The notes: generated by a model not told the origin, from the sequence alone. Counted from the stretch's first letter, positions 8,500 through 17,897 are shown. The stretch: DNA of 64,000 nucleotides from Yanghanlia caeni (GCA_030733815.1 JAUZQE010000017.1:1-64000); one strand, 5' to 3'. Program-made: numbers and translations.

Positions 8500-9471
8500 C
8501 TACCAGCTGCCTGAGGCACCGCCGCCGCCACTGCTGCCGCCGCCCCCGCCGCCAAATCCGCCACCGCCACCGAATCCGCCACCGAATCCGCCACCGAATC
8601 CGCCACCGAATCCGCCGCCGGAGCCGCCACCGAAGCCTCCACCGAAGCCTCCGGCAGCGCCGCCGCGACGCGACACGCGGGCGGCGCTGCCGCGCCCGCC
8701 ACTGCCGAAGCGCCGCCCCAGCAGCGCCAGGCCGGCGGCAATGGCACCGAAAATCAGACCCAGAACAAGGCTTTCAAAGGCCAGTGCGGTGAAGATGGTC
8801 GTGGCAAAAAACGCAAACAGCGGCGGCATGAGAAACGCCATGAGAAACAGCGGCGCCAGGATCACGCCGACGTCCCATTCCTCGTCTTGCTGCGCACCTG
8901 CCGCGGGCGGTGGCAGACTTTCGCCGTCGATGAGTCGCAACAGGCTTTCCACGCCGGCGACGACACCGCCCGCATAGTCGCCCTCCTTGAATCGCGGCGT
9001 GACCTGCTCGCGAATGATGCGGCCGGCCAGCAGATCGGGCACGGCCCCCTCCAGCCCGTAGCCCACTTCGATGCGGAGCCGGCGGTCATCTTTCGCCACC
9101 AGAAACAGTATGCCGTCGTCAACGCCCTCGCGCCCCAGCTTCCAGGCATCGAACACGCGCCGCGCATACGTTTCGACCGTGTCATCGCCGGTAGTGGGCA
9201 CGATCAGCACCGCCAGCTGTGCCCCCTTGCGCGCGTCGAGCGCGGCCAGTTCGCTTTCCAGGTGGGAACGCGTATTCGAGTCGAGCGTGCCGGTCTGGTC
9301 GACCACCCAGCGGTCGAACGCGGGCACGGGAATCTCCTGGCCGCGGGCCGTGTGCAGCAGCCCGCTGCACACCAGCAGGGCCACGGCCAGCAGCCATGCC
9401 CACAGTGCCCCGGCCGGCACGGCCCGAACCGGGCCGGCAGCATGCGTGCGACACAGGCGGGAACCCATCAT
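8500..9471 (-). CDS. YgcG-type TPM-domain protein with Gly-rich tail
   Basis: A 323-residue exported TPM protein. An N-terminal hydrophobic segment (WAWLLAVALLVCSGLL, cleavage near ARGQ) precedes the TPM domain, which has VVDQTGTLDSNTR, GAQLAVLIVPTTGDDT, DDGILFLVAKDDRRLRIEVG and YGLEGAVPDLLAGRIIR. Two further membrane helices at about 205-245 are followed by a C-terminal tail of GGFG repeats ending SGSW. The start could also be the second Met (9468). It is co-directional with LemA (13 bases upstream) and the short TPM gene downstream. The pair LemA/TPM is a recurrent cell-envelope module. Confidence 0.88.
   Translation of the reverse strand: MMGSRLCRTHAAGPVRAVPAGALWAWLLAVALLVCSGLLHTARGQEIPVPAFDRWVVDQTGTLDSNTRSHLESELAALDARKGAQLAVLIVPTTGDDTVETYARRVFDAWKLGREGVDDGILFLVAKDDRRLRIEVGYGLEGAVPDLLAGRIIREQVTPRFKEGDYAGGVVAGVESLLRLIDGESLPPPAAGAQQDEEWDVGVILAPLFLMAFLMPPLFAFFATTIFTALAFESLVLGLIFGAIAAGLALLGRRFGSGGRGSAARVSRRGGAAGGFGGGFGGGSGGGFGGGFGGGFGGGFGGGGGFGGGGGGSSGGGGASGSW
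8550..8653 (-). repeat. 12-bp tandem repeat coding for GGFG
   Basis: Imperfect tandem copies of a 12-base unit (CCACCGAATCCG on the plus strand; the coding strand gives Gly-Phe-Gly-Gly) make the low-complexity tail of the YgcG-type protein. Copies at about 8570-8615 are nearly identical; outer copies have diverged (Phe replaced by Ser, Gly). Such tracts change length easily by slippage in whole codons. Confidence 0.8.
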
Positions 9472-9483
9472 GACGGCCCTCCG

Positions 9484-10092
9484 TTATCCGCCGCTGGCCG
9501 CCGGGCGCGTGAAATTGACCTCGGGCCTTTGCATCAGTTCGGCCTCGCGCTCGACGCCGTAATTCGCCTTGACGCCGTAACCGAAGATCTTGGCGGTGAT
9601 CAGCGCCGGGAACTGGCGGATATACACGTTGTATTCCTGCACTGCCTTCACATAGCGCCCGCGCTCGGTGGCGATGCGGTTCTCGGTACCTTCGAGCTGC
9701 GTCATGAGGTCGCGGAACAGGCCATCGGCCTTGAGTTGCGGATAGTTCTCAGAGACCGCAAGCAGGCGCGACAGCGCCGACCCCAGCTGCCCCTGCGCAC
9801 GCTCGAAGCGCGCCATCAGCTCGGGGTTGTCGAGGTCGTCGACCGAGATGCGAATTTGCCCGACCTGAGCCCGCGCCTGCGTGACCTCGGTAAGAATGGC
9901 GCGTTCGTTGACCATGTAGGCATCGACGGCACTGACCAATTGCGGCACCAGGTCGGCGCGGCGCTCATACTGATTCAGCGTTTGCGACCAGGCGGCCTTC
10001 ACCTGCTCGTCGAGGCGCTGGATCTCGTTGTAGCCGCAACCCGACAAAACCCCCATCAAAGGAAGCCAAATCAGAAGAAACAGGCGCTTCAT
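9484..10092 (-). CDS. lemA: LemA-family lipoprotein
   Basis: A 202-residue LemA protein. The N-terminus carries a lipoprotein signal with lipobox LSGC (Cys19). The remaining helical domain has the family signatures YNEIQRLDEQVKAAWSQTLN, QYERRADLVPQLVSAV, NYPQLKADGLFRDLMTQLEG, and TENRIATERGRYVKAVQEYN. It is the first gene of the minus-strand operon with the two TPM genes and diverges from the rhlE-like gene. LemA proteins form membrane-associated helical bundles of unclear function, usually encoded with TPM or HtpX partners. Confidence 0.9.
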   Translation of the reverse strand: MKRLFLLIWLPLMGVLSGCGYNEIQRLDEQVKAAWSQTLNQYERRADLVPQLVSAVDAYMVNERAILTEVTQARAQVGQIRISVDDLDNPELMARFERAQGQLGSALSRLLAVSENYPQLKADGLFRDLMTQLEGTENRIATERGRYVKAVQEYNVYIRQFPALITAKIFGYGVKANYGVEREAELMQRPEVNFTRPAASGG

Positions 10093-10286
10093 GAGCTTTT
10101 TCCATAGAAAACGGGTGTCGCGAGATTACAGCAGGCGCGTTCACCTGTAAAATACCCTGCTTAGCGTGTGAACCAGTCTGCACGCCACAGAGCCACAAGC
10201 TTCTCTTGTACTCTTTCATCCATAAGAACGTCAGCCTCGATTGGTATCACTCGTCTCCGAGCGATAGGCCGTCGCTGGAGCAATTC

Positions 10287-11792
10287 TTGAATTCCAACCA
10301 AACCAACTTTGCCGACCTTGGGCTGGCGCAACCCCTGTTGCGTGCCATCGCCGAATCCGGCTACACGCACCCCACGCCCATTCAGGCTCAGGCCATTCCG
10401 CACGTCATTCAGGGCGGCGACGTGCTCGCTGCCGCACAAACGGGTACCGGCAAGACGGCCGGCTTCACCCTGCCCATTCTGCACCGCCTCATCACCGGGC
10501 CTGCAGCACAGCGCAAAGCCGGCCGCCCGCGCGTGCTGGTGCTGACACCCACCCGCGAGCTCGCGGCGCAAGTCGAAGAATCGGTGCGCACCTATGGCAA
10601 GCATACGCCCGTCACCTCCATGGTGATGTTCGGCGGCGTCAACATCAACCCGCAGATCACCGCCCTGCGCAAGCCGCTCGATATCCTGGTGGCCACGCCC
10701 GGGCGCCTGCTCGATCACGCCGGTCAAAAGACTGTCGACCTTTCGGGTGTCGAGGTACTCGTGCTCGACGAAGCCGACCGCATGCTCGACATGGGCTTCA
10801 TCCGCGACATTCGCAAGGTGCTTGCTCTGCTGCCCCGCCAGCGCCAAAACCTGCTGTTTTCGGCCACATTCTCCGACGAAATCCGCGGCTTGGCCACCGG
10901 CCTGCTGCACGACCCCATCGAAGTCTCCGTCGCCCGGCGCAACACCGCCTCCGAGCTCGTGCAACAGAGCGTGGTGCTCACCGAACAAAGTCACAAGCGC
11001 GACCTGGTGAGCCACATCATTCGCGGTCACGGCTGGCATCAGGTGCTGGTGTTCACCCGCACCAAGCACGGCGCCAACCGGCTGGCCGAAAAGCTCGTGA
11101 AAGACGGCCTCACCGCAGCAGCCATCCACGGCAACAAGAGCCAGTCGGCGCGCACCCGCGCACTGTCCGGCTTCAAGGAAGGCAAGATTGCCGTGCTCGT
11201 GGCCACCGACATCGCGGCGCGCGGGCTCGATATCGATCAGCTTCCGCAAGTGGTGAATTTCGAGCTGCCCAATGTGCCGGAAGACTACGTGCACCGCATC
11301 GGTCGTACCGGCCGTGCCGGCAGCCCGGGGTCGGCGCTGTCGCTGGTCGATCATTCCGAAATCAAGCTGCTCAAGGATATCGAGCGCGTGATCAAGCGGC
11401 CGATCGACCGCATCGAAATTCCCGATTGGGACCCGGCGACCATGGTGCGGGTGGCCGCAGCCGGCGCAGAGCGCAGCGAACCCCGCACGGGCCGTGGCCG
11501 ACGCGATGCCTCGGGCAGGCCGCCGCGGCCCGCCGCACGCGGCGGCGCCCAGGGGCATGCCACCGGCCGTTCCGGCTCAGGCCGTCCTGCCAACGTCTCC
11601 GGCCCGGCAGGCCAGCGCCGCGATTCATCGCGTCGCGCGCCCGCCGCCAGCGAGGCAGGTCGCAACGATGCTGCGCGCAGCACTGTCGCCCCGCAACGCG
11701 AGGCGCGCGACACGCGCAGCGCCGACGTGCCGCGCCGCAGCCGTCGCCAGGCACCCCAGGCCGCCCTGCTGGGCAAGGTCGTGTCACCCTGA
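10287..11792 (+). CDS. rhlE: DEAD-box ATP-dependent RNA helicase (RhlE type)
   Basis: A cytoplasmic RNA helicase for ribosome assembly or RNA turnover. From the start chosen here: Q motif [10 protein letters not shown] (26-35), Walker A AQTGTGKT (50-57), DEAD box from Asp161 (VLDEADRM), SAT (LLFSATF), [11 protein letters not shown] and [10 protein letters not shown]. An Arg/Gly/Ala-rich basic tail of about 110 residues follows, typical of betaproteobacterial RhlE. No ATG precedes the conserved region. TTG at 10287 has GGAG 6 bases upstream and gives [13 protein letters not shown], so I prefer it; TTG at 10206 is the longer alternative (528 residues). The upstream region of nearly 200 bases is shared with lemA. 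Confidence 0.9.
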   Translation: MNSNQTNFADLGLAQPLLRAIAESGYTHPTPIQAQAIPHVIQGGDVLAAAQTGTGKTAGFTLPILHRLITGPAAQRKAGRPRVLVLTPTRELAAQVEESVRTYGKHTPVTSMVMFGGVNINPQITALRKPLDILVATPGRLLDHAGQKTVDLSGVEVLVLDEADRMLDMGFIRDIRKVLALLPRQRQNLLFSATFSDEIRGLATGLLHDPIEVSVARRNTASELVQQSVVLTEQSHKRDLVSHIIRGHGWHQVLVFTRTKHGANRLAEKLVKDGLTAAAIHGNKSQSARTRALSGFKEGKIAVLVATDIAARGLDIDQLPQVVNFELPNVPEDYVHRIGRTGRAGSPGSALSLVDHSEIKLLKDIERVIKRPIDRIEIPDWDPATMVRVAAAGAERSEPRTGRGRRDASGRPPRPAARGGAQGHATGRSGSGRPANVSGPAGQRRDSSRRAPAASEAGRNDAARSTVAPQREARDTRSADVPRRSRRQAPQAALLGKVVSP

Positions 11793-11813
11793 TTTCGCCC
11801 CGTTTCGCCCGCC

Positions 11814-12443
11814 ATGTCGCTGACCACCTGGCTCGCTTTTTTTGCCGCATCCTGGGCCATCTCGTTTTCACCCGGCCCGGGCGCGATCTCGGCCATGGCG
11901 TCGGGCCTGAGATACGGCTTCCGGCGCGGCTACTGGACCACCCTCGGTCTGATCCTGGGCATCATCATCCAGTTCTGCATCGTGGCGGTGGGTCTGGGTG
12001 CGGTACTGGCCACGTCGGAAGTGGCCTTCACCGTGCTCAAGTGGCTGGGGGCGGCTTATCTGGTGTACCTGGGCTGGCTGCAGTTTCGTACGGATGCCGC
12101 CCCGGTCGCCGTTGAAAGCGCTCCGCCTGCCGATTTCCGCGTGCGCGATCTGGTCTTGCGCGGCTGCCTGGTCAACGTCACCAACCCCAAGGGAACCGTG
12201 TTCCTCATGGCGGTGGTGCCGCAGTTTATCGACCCGGCGGCCCCGCTGCCAATGCAGTATGTCATCATCGCCGCCACGTTGTGCTTCACCGACCTGGTGG
12301 CCATGGGCTGCTACACCTCGCTCGCATCGCGCGTGCTGCGGCTGTTGCGCTCGCCCGGCCACATTCGCTGGGTGAACCGCAGCTTTGGTGCCCTGTTCAT
12401 CCTGGCCGGCACGGTGCTGGCCACGTTCAGCCGGCGCGCCTGA
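11814..12443 (+). CDS. LysE/RhtB-family amino-acid exporter
   Basis: A 209-residue inner-membrane exporter with about six hydrophobic segments. The family signature is at the N-terminus (FSPGPGAISAMASGLRYGFR), with LGLILGIIIQFCIVAVGLGA and NVTNPKGTVFLMAVVPQFID following. RhtB-type members export homoserine, threonine, leucine or related compounds; the substrate here cannot be told. It follows rhlE by 21 bases and may be read from the same transcript. Confidence 0.88.
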   Translation: MSLTTWLAFFAASWAISFSPGPGAISAMASGLRYGFRRGYWTTLGLILGIIIQFCIVAVGLGAVLATSEVAFTVLKWLGAAYLVYLGWLQFRTDAAPVAVESAPPADFRVRDLVLRGCLVNVTNPKGTVFLMAVVPQFIDPAAPLPMQYVIIAATLCFTDLVAMGCYTSLASRVLRLLRSPGHIRWVNRSFGALFILAGTVLATFSRRA

Positions 12444-12521
12444 GCGCCACGGCCCGGCTGCGCCGCAACTTCGCCTCTCAAGAATTCGCCCACAAGAAAT
12501 AAAACGCCCCTCAACCACGCC

Positions 12522-14123
12522 ATGAGCATTCCTCACGAAGTCAAACGTCGCCGCACATTCGCCATCATCTCGCACCCCGACGCGGGCAAAACCACCCTTA
12601 CCGAGAAGCTGCTGCTGTTTGCCGGTGCCATTCAGATTGCCGGCAGCGTGAAGGCCCGCAAGGCCAGCCGCCATGCCGCATCAGACTGGATGGAGATCGA
12701 GAAGCAGCGCGGCATTTCGGTCGCCTCCTCGGTCATGCAGATGGAATACCGCGACACGGTCATCAACCTGCTCGACACGCCGGGCCACCAGGATTTCTCG
12801 GAAGACACCTACCGGGTGCTCACCGCCGTGGACGCCGCGCTCATGGTGATCGATGCGGCCAATGGTGTGGAACCGCAGACTGAACGACTGCTGGCGGTGT
12901 GCCGGGCCCGCAACACGCCCATCATCACCTTCATCAACAAGCTCGACCGCGAGGTGCAGGAACCGCTCGACCTCATCGCGGAAATCGAATCGCACCTGGG
13001 CATGGATGCCGTGCCGTTTTCTTGGCCCGTCGGCATGGCGCGTCACTTTGGCGGGGTGTTCAACATTCGTGAAGACCGCATGCGCGTGTTCCGTCCCGGC
13101 CAGGAACGCCGCCAGGGCGACGACGAATTCATCGACGGCCTGGGCAACCCCGAGGCGGCACGGCGCTTTGGCGACGCCTACGCCAAGGCGCAGGAAGAAA
13201 TCGAACTCATCACCGAAGCGTCGGCACCCTTCGATCACGAGGCCTTTCTGGCTGGTCGCCAGACGCCCGTGTTTTTCGGTTCGGCCATCAACAACTTCGG
13301 CGTGCAGGAAGTGCTGGATGCACTGGTGGAGCTGGCTCCCCCGCCCGGCCCGCGCAACGCGCTGGAGCGCGTGGTGCAACCCGAAGAACCCAAGTTCACG
13401 GGCGTGGTGTTCAAAGTGCAGGCCAACATGGACCCTGCCCACCGCGACCGCGTGGCGTTCGTGCGTGTCAGCTCGGGGCGCTTCGAGCGCGGCATGCGGC
13501 TGCGTGTGGCCCGAACGGGCAAGGATATCCGGCCCAACAACGTCGTCTCGTTCCTTTCGCAGCGTCGCGAGCTGCTCGACGAAGCCTACGCCGGCGACAT
13601 CATCGGCATTCCCAACCACGGCGTCCTGCAGCTGGGCGACGTGCTCACCGAAGGTGAAACGCTGCGTTTCACCGGGTTGCCATTCTTTGCGCCGGAGCTG
13701 TTCCAGGCCGTCGAGGTGAAGGACCCCTTGCGTACCAAGCAGTTGCGCACCGGCCTCACCCAGCTGGGCGAAGAAGGCGCGATTCAGGTTTTCCGACCCG
13801 AAATGGGCGGCGCATTGCTGCTGGGCGCCGTGGGGCAGCTGCAGTTCGAAGTGGTGGCGCACCGGCTCAAGACCGAATACGGCGTCGATGCCCGGCTCAT
13901 GCCCTCGCGCTACAGCCTGGCGCGCTGGATCACGGCCGAAGATCCCAAGGCGCTGCGTAAGTTCATGGATGCGAACGCCGCGCACATCGCGTACGACGTG
14001 GTCGATGCGGCGGCCTTCCTGGCCACCTCGCCCGCGCAGCTGCGCGTGGCGCAGGAACTGTATCCGGGAGTCAGCTTCCATGCCATGCGGGAACACGGCG
14101 GCCACGTGTTCGGTCAACAGTAG
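12522..14123 (+). CDS. prfC: Peptide chain release factor 3
   Basis: A 533-residue translational GTPase that recycles RF1/RF2 after termination. G motifs are intact: G1 SHPDAGKTTLTEKL at about residues 16-29, G2 region RGISVASSVMQMEY, G3 DTPGHQDF, and G4 NKLDRE. The RF3-specific middle and C-terminal parts follow (EVVAHRLKTEYGVDARLMPS). Length matches the family (about 530). Isolated housekeeping gene. Confidence 0.96.
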   Translation: MSIPHEVKRRRTFAIISHPDAGKTTLTEKLLLFAGAIQIAGSVKARKASRHAASDWMEIEKQRGISVASSVMQMEYRDTVINLLDTPGHQDFSEDTYRVLTAVDAALMVIDAANGVEPQTERLLAVCRARNTPIITFINKLDREVQEPLDLIAEIESHLGMDAVPFSWPVGMARHFGGVFNIREDRMRVFRPGQERRQGDDEFIDGLGNPEAARRFGDAYAKAQEEIELITEASAPFDHEAFLAGRQTPVFFGSAINNFGVQEVLDALVELAPPPGPRNALERVVQPEEPKFTGVVFKVQANMDPAHRDRVAFVRVSSGRFERGMRLRVARTGKDIRPNNVVSFLSQRRELLDEAYAGDIIGIPNHGVLQLGDVLTEGETLRFTGLPFFAPELFQAVEVKDPLRTKQLRTGLTQLGEEGAIQVFRPEMGGALLLGAVGQLQFEVVAHRLKTEYGVDARLMPSRYSLARWITAEDPKALRKFMDANAAHIAYDVVDAAAFLATSPAQLRVAQELYPGVSFHAMREHGGHVFGQQ

Positions 14124-14213
14124 GGTAAAGCTCTGTTACGCAGGCCCCCGGCTTGCAAGCGGGCGCGGCAGCCAGCTTATATACTGCCCCCTAAACGAAA
14201 TTTGAGGATACGG

Positions 14214-14909
14214 ATGTCCTGGCGTCTTATCTTTGCCATACTTGTGATTGCCCTGGGCGCATCGGCCTGGGGCGGCATACGCCTGGGTGAGTGGCTGGTC
14301 GCCCACGGCCCGGTAAAGCCAGAAGTCAAGACAACGCCACCCGAACTGGCCGACGTTCCCGTGCTGGGGGCCGACGGCAAGCCATTCACCGCCGTGGCAC
14401 CGCAGCCGCTGGTAGATGGCCGCCTGGGTATTCCCGAGCCGCCCGAGCCCGTTCAATGGGAAGTTCAATCGGCGGGGCTTGCGCAACTGCAGGCCGAAAC
14501 GCCCATCAGCCTGGCTACCACCACCATCAGCATGGAAGAGGCGATCGAAATCGCCAACGCAAACCCGTACGGGCTGCGCGGCCTGGCCGACGTGGGCGAT
14601 CTTCTGGGTGAAATGCAGGGCCAGGCGGCGCCTGGCGGCGACGTCATTCCCGGAACGGGGGTTCACACCAGCGCCCAAATGGTGCAGCCCGTGGATATCA
14701 CGGTACCGCCGCCACCGCCTCCACCGGCCGCCGGCGGCGGCCCGGCAACGGGTGGCAACTGGCAGGCAGCGCTTGCCAAGGAACTGCAGGCCTGCAGCCG
14801 GCTGGGTTTCTTCGAGCGGCCCAGCTGTTCATGGGCAGCGCGCAACAAGTACTGCGAACCGAACAATGCATGGGGACGCACCCGCGACTGCCCGGCGCGC
14901 AACTTCTGA
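14214..14909 (+). CDS. Hypothetical membrane-anchored Pro-rich protein
   Basis: Not recognised. The 231-residue product begins with one membrane helix (LIFAILVIALGASAWGG) and a long extracytoplasmic part. The centre is Pro-rich (PELADVPVLG; VTVPPPPPPPAAGGG), and the last 45 residues hold four cysteines (LQACSRLGFFERPSCSWAAR, NKYCEPNNAWGRTRDCPARN), suggesting disulphides in the periplasm. The start is set by GAGG 6 bases before ATG 14214. A TATACT box at about 14180 lies in front. It may be an envelope protein with a Pro-rich spacer spanning peptidoglycan, of the TonB-like layout, but no TonB domain is seen. Confidence 0.7.
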   Translation: MSWRLIFAILVIALGASAWGGIRLGEWLVAHGPVKPEVKTTPPELADVPVLGADGKPFTAVAPQPLVDGRLGIPEPPEPVQWEVQSAGLAQLQAETPISLATTTISMEEAIEIANANPYGLRGLADVGDLLGEMQGQAAPGGDVIPGTGVHTSAQMVQPVDITVPPPPPPPAAGGGPATGGNWQAALAKELQACSRLGFFERPSCSWAARNKYCEPNNAWGRTRDCPARNF

Positions 14910-14941
14910 ATACCGGGTCTGGGAATTGACGTGCGGTCGAC

Positions 14942-15418
14942 CTATTCGTCGTCGGCCATTTGCGACTGCAGGTAGTTCTGCAGGCCCACCTTCTCGACAA
15001 GTTCGATCTGGGTTTCCAGCCAGTCGATGTGCTCTTCGGTGTCGTCGAGAATCTCGAGCAGCAGATCGCGCGAGACGTAATCGCGCACCGACTCGCAGTA
15101 CGCAATGCCTTCCTTCACCGTCTGCTGGGCACCCTTTTCAAGGCGCAGGTCGCACGACAGGATCTCGGGCACGTTTTCCCCGATCAGCAGCTTGTGGAGG
15201 TCTTGAAGATTGGGCAGCCCATCGAGCATGAAGATGCGCTCGATCAGCATGTCGGCGTGCTTCATCTCGCCGATTGATTCGTCGTATTCCTTCTTGCCCA
15301 GCTTTTCAAAGCCCCAGTGGCGCAGCATGCGTGCATGCAGGAAATACTGATTGATCGCTGTCAGCTCGTTCTTGAGCTGCGCATTGAGATGCTGGATGAC
15401 GGTGGGGTCGCCTTTCAT
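14942..15418 (-). CDS. bfr: Bacterioferritin
   Basis: A 158-residue iron-storage protein forming 24-meric haem-containing shells. The ferroxidase ligands are visible in [39 protein letters not shown] and [13 protein letters not shown], and the haem ligand Met lies in [10 protein letters not shown] (Met52 type). The start at 15418 is backed by GGAGAG 5 bases upstream; the longer frame upstream has no such site. It lies downstream of bfd on the same strand, the usual pair for iron release. Confidence 0.95.
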   Translation of the reverse strand: MKGDPTVIQHLNAQLKNELTAINQYFLHARMLRHWGFEKLGKKEYDESIGEMKHADMLIERIFMLDGLPNLQDLHKLLIGENVPEILSCDLRLEKGAQQTVKEGIAYCESVRDYVSRDLLLEILDDTEEHIDWLETQIELVEKVGLQNYLQSQMADDE

Positions 15419-15551
15419 GTCCGCTCTCCGCTGGCTGATGGTTGAAGGTTCAGCCATAGACTACCACGGCCGGCACGCTTGTGTGCCCGCCATGTGAAAC
15501 AGAGAACGGCGCCGCCTGGGAACGCTTGCCCAGGGATGCTTACGGGAACGC

Positions 15552-15818
15552 CTAACAGCGGCTGACGGCGACGGCCTGCATGGGTGCCAGATTCGGATCG
15601 TTGGCGGCGTCGGCATCGAAGGCGCCTTCAGCACGCGACTCGGTCACGTGGCCCGCGTAGCGACCGCCCGGCAGATAGTCGGTGGCCGTTTCACGGCAGC
15701 AGCCGCAACTTCCACCCACGCCGAGCTGGGCCTGCAGGTCGGACAACGACGAGGCTCCGCCGGCAACGGCTTCCTGAACCTGACGTTCCGTGATGGCATT
15801 ACATACGCAAATAAACAT
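15552..15818 (-). CDS. bfd: Bacterioferritin-associated ferredoxin
   Basis: An 88-residue [2Fe-2S] protein that reduces bacterioferritin for iron mobilisation. The four ligand cysteines are in MFICVCNAITERQVQEAV and GVGGSCGCCRETATDYL, matching the Fer2_BFD domain. The C-terminal 25 residues beyond the domain (AEGAFDADAANDPNLAPMQA) are longer than in E. coli Bfd (64 residues). The 66 bases upstream are AT-rich and contain GATAATTGTTCTCAT overlapping the start, a loose resemblance to a Fur box; iron control is expected from the family but not proven here. Confidence 0.92.
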   Translation of the reverse strand: MFICVCNAITERQVQEAVAGGASSLSDLQAQLGVGGSCGCCRETATDYLPGGRYAGHVTESRAEGAFDADAANDPNLAPMQAVAVSRC

Positions 15819-15884
15819 GAGAACAATTATCGACTACATCGGTAGATTTTGACAATAGCCCCCATAGTTTTTTTGTAACGCATT

Positions 15885-17291
15885 TCAGCCCGCGTCGAGT
15901 GCCGCACGGGCCTTGCGCATGATGGCCGGCTCGATGCCCGCCGCCTCACGGTATTTGGCCACCGTGCGCCGTGCAATCGTCACGCCCTGCGCGGCCAGCA
16001 TGTCGGCGATCTTGGCGTCAGACAGCGGCTTATGGGGTGGCTCTTCGGCAACAAGCCTGGCGATGAGGCTGCGCACCGCCGTGGCCGACGTCGCCTCACC
16101 GTCGTCGGTTTGCAGCGCGCTGCTGAAAAAATCCTTGAGTTCGATGACGCCCCAGGGGGTCTGCGCGTACTTCTGCCGGGTGGCGCGCGATACGGTCGAC
16201 TCGTGCATGCCCAGCTGCAGGGCGATATCGCGCAGCACCATCGGGCGCATGGCGGCGGCACCCTGCTCGAAGTAGCCGGTCTGCTGATCGACGATGGCCT
16301 GCGCCACGCGAATCAGCGTGACGAAGCGCTGGTTCACACTTTTCACCAGGCCCTGGGCCTGCTGCAGCTGCGCCTGCAGCTGCGGCGCAGGCTGGCTTTG
16401 TGCAAGCAGGCTCTCGTACACGGCATTGATGCGCACCTTCGGCACGACGGCCGGGTTCAGATGCGCCACCCAGCGACCGCCCGATTTGCGCACCACCACA
16501 TCGGGAGTGACGTAATCGGCAGGCTCGCCGGCCCAGTTGCGCGCCGGCCGCGGCTCCAGGCCCAGCAGCAGCGCGTGGGCCGAACGCAACACGGGCATGG
16601 GTACGCCCAGGATATCGCGCAGCCGGTTCAGATTACCGGTGGCCAGCACCGGAAGATGGTGGGCGGCCACTTCGCGGGCGCAGTCGTACACCTGCGCATC
16701 GCCGTTGCCGGCCTGTTCAGCGGCGCGCACCGCCAGCTGCAACAGCAGACATTCGGAAAGCGTGCGGGCGCCCACGCCGGGGGGATCGAACGACTGCAGC
16801 AGTTTGAGCGCCGCCGCCAGCTCCTGCATGTCGACTCCCAGCGATTCGGGCAGCATGGCATGAATCTCGTGCAGCGGCGTGGCCAGATAGCCGCTGTCAT
16901 CGAGCTCCTCGATCAGTACGCCCACCAGGGCACAATCGCGTTCGCCCGCACGGGTAAGTCGCAACTGTTCCTGCAGATGATCTTGCAGAGTCAAGGGCAA
17001 GGGGGATTCGGGTCGCTGTGCGTCGTCGTCGTCCCCCGCCATGCGGGCGCTGCTTCCGGTCGCCATCCAGCGGTCTTCTACCGCAGCAAGAGGCAAAGAC
17101 GCTACCGCCGCATCCGCATCGATGTCATACTCATCACCGCGCTCCAGCAACGGGTTTTCCTGCAGCGCGCGCGCCACTTCCAGCTCGAGGTCGTGCGCCG
17201 AGAGCTGCAGAAACCGGATCGACTGCTGCAGCTGCGGCGTCAGGGCAAGCTGCTGCTGCTGACGGAGCTCCAATGATTGACGCGAATGCAT
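15885..17291 (-). CDS. rpoN: RNA polymerase sigma-54 factor
   Basis: A 468-residue sigma-54. Region I is Gln/Leu-rich (LELRQQQQLALTPQLQQSIR); region II is short and acidic (GDDDDAQRPE); region III holds the core-binding part and the helix-turn-helix near LRDIALQLGMHESTVSRATR; the RpoN box ARRTVAKYRE lies 25 residues from the end. The start at 17291 gives the standard MHSRQSLELR beginning. The usual neighbours lptB and hpf are not here; instead bfd/bfr lie downstream and an unknown membrane protein diverges with its start only 18 bases away. Confidence 0.95.
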   Translation of the reverse strand: MHSRQSLELRQQQQLALTPQLQQSIRFLQLSAHDLELEVARALQENPLLERGDEYDIDADAAVASLPLAAVEDRWMATGSSARMAGDDDDAQRPESPLPLTLQDHLQEQLRLTRAGERDCALVGVLIEELDDSGYLATPLHEIHAMLPESLGVDMQELAAALKLLQSFDPPGVGARTLSECLLLQLAVRAAEQAGNGDAQVYDCAREVAAHHLPVLATGNLNRLRDILGVPMPVLRSAHALLLGLEPRPARNWAGEPADYVTPDVVVRKSGGRWVAHLNPAVVPKVRINAVYESLLAQSQPAPQLQAQLQQAQGLVKSVNQRFVTLIRVAQAIVDQQTGYFEQGAAAMRPMVLRDIALQLGMHESTVSRATRQKYAQTPWGVIELKDFFSSALQTDDGEATSATAVRSLIARLVAEEPPHKPLSDAKIADMLAAQGVTIARRTVAKYREAAGIEPAIMRKARAALDAG

Positions 17292-17309
17292 TTTGTGGAA
17301 CAGCACCTC

Positions 17310-17876
17310 ATGAATAACGACAGGCCCCAACCCACCCGCGCCGACGCCAGCCGGCTGCGCAATACGGTTCTGAGACTCACGGCCGCCACCCGCATGTTCA
17401 CGGTGATCGTGGTGATCGCCGTCGCCCTGGTATGGTGGACACTTCTGCACCGGCTGATTGCCTTCGGCCGGGGCCTCGACTACAGCGGCCTGGAAACGCT
17501 GAGCGCACAGGTCGCCACCCTGGTGAAGCAGTACAACCCGTATTTCTGGTGGGCGATCGTTGCGCTCTGCACGCTTATTATTGCGTATTTCCTCATCGGC
17601 TTCGTCGGCGCCATGAACCGCAAGGCCAGCGCCCGTCGCGTCGATGCCTCCACCATCGCCGGCCTGGTCAGCACCCTTTCGCCGGCGGCCGTGCGCGTAC
17701 TGGCCTGGAGCTGGCACAATCGCCGCGAGCCCATTACCGTGGGCGTTTTGCAACGCACCCTCAGCGAACTGCAAAACGGCCGGGCCGCGCGCATCCAGCT
17801 TGCAGAGCGGCATGCCGCATTACTGGAAGCCGCCGATGAGCCCCGCGACCCCGATTTCCCATTGCCAAGCGCGTGA
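17310..17876 (+). CDS. Hypothetical membrane protein with two TM helices
   Basis: Not recognised as a named family. The 188-residue protein has TM helices at about residues 29-50 (FTVIVVIAVALVWWTLLHRL) and 80-102 (WWAIVALCTLIIAYFLIGFV), and a soluble C-terminal part of about 85 residues that looks like a small winged-helix-like fold (TIAGLVSTLSPAAVRVLAWS; REPITVGVLQRTLSEL). Start at 17310, 18 bases from the divergent rpoN start, so the promoters overlap the coding ends. It precedes the leuA leader on the same strand. Confidence 0.75.
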   Translation: MNNDRPQPTRADASRLRNTVLRLTAATRMFTVIVVIAVALVWWTLLHRLIAFGRGLDYSGLETLSAQVATLVKQYNPYFWWAIVALCTLIIAYFLIGFVGAMNRKASARRVDASTIAGLVSTLSPAAVRVLAWSWHNRREPITVGVLQRTLSELQNGRAARIQLAERHAALLEAADEPRDPDFPLPSA

Positions 17877-17897
17877 TTTTGTGGTTGACTAGCAGGT

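Noticed and set aside
8520-8660. Short regular repeats that could suggest a CRISPR array
   Set aside because: The unit is 12 bases without unique spacers and encodes the Gly/Phe tail of a complete gene.
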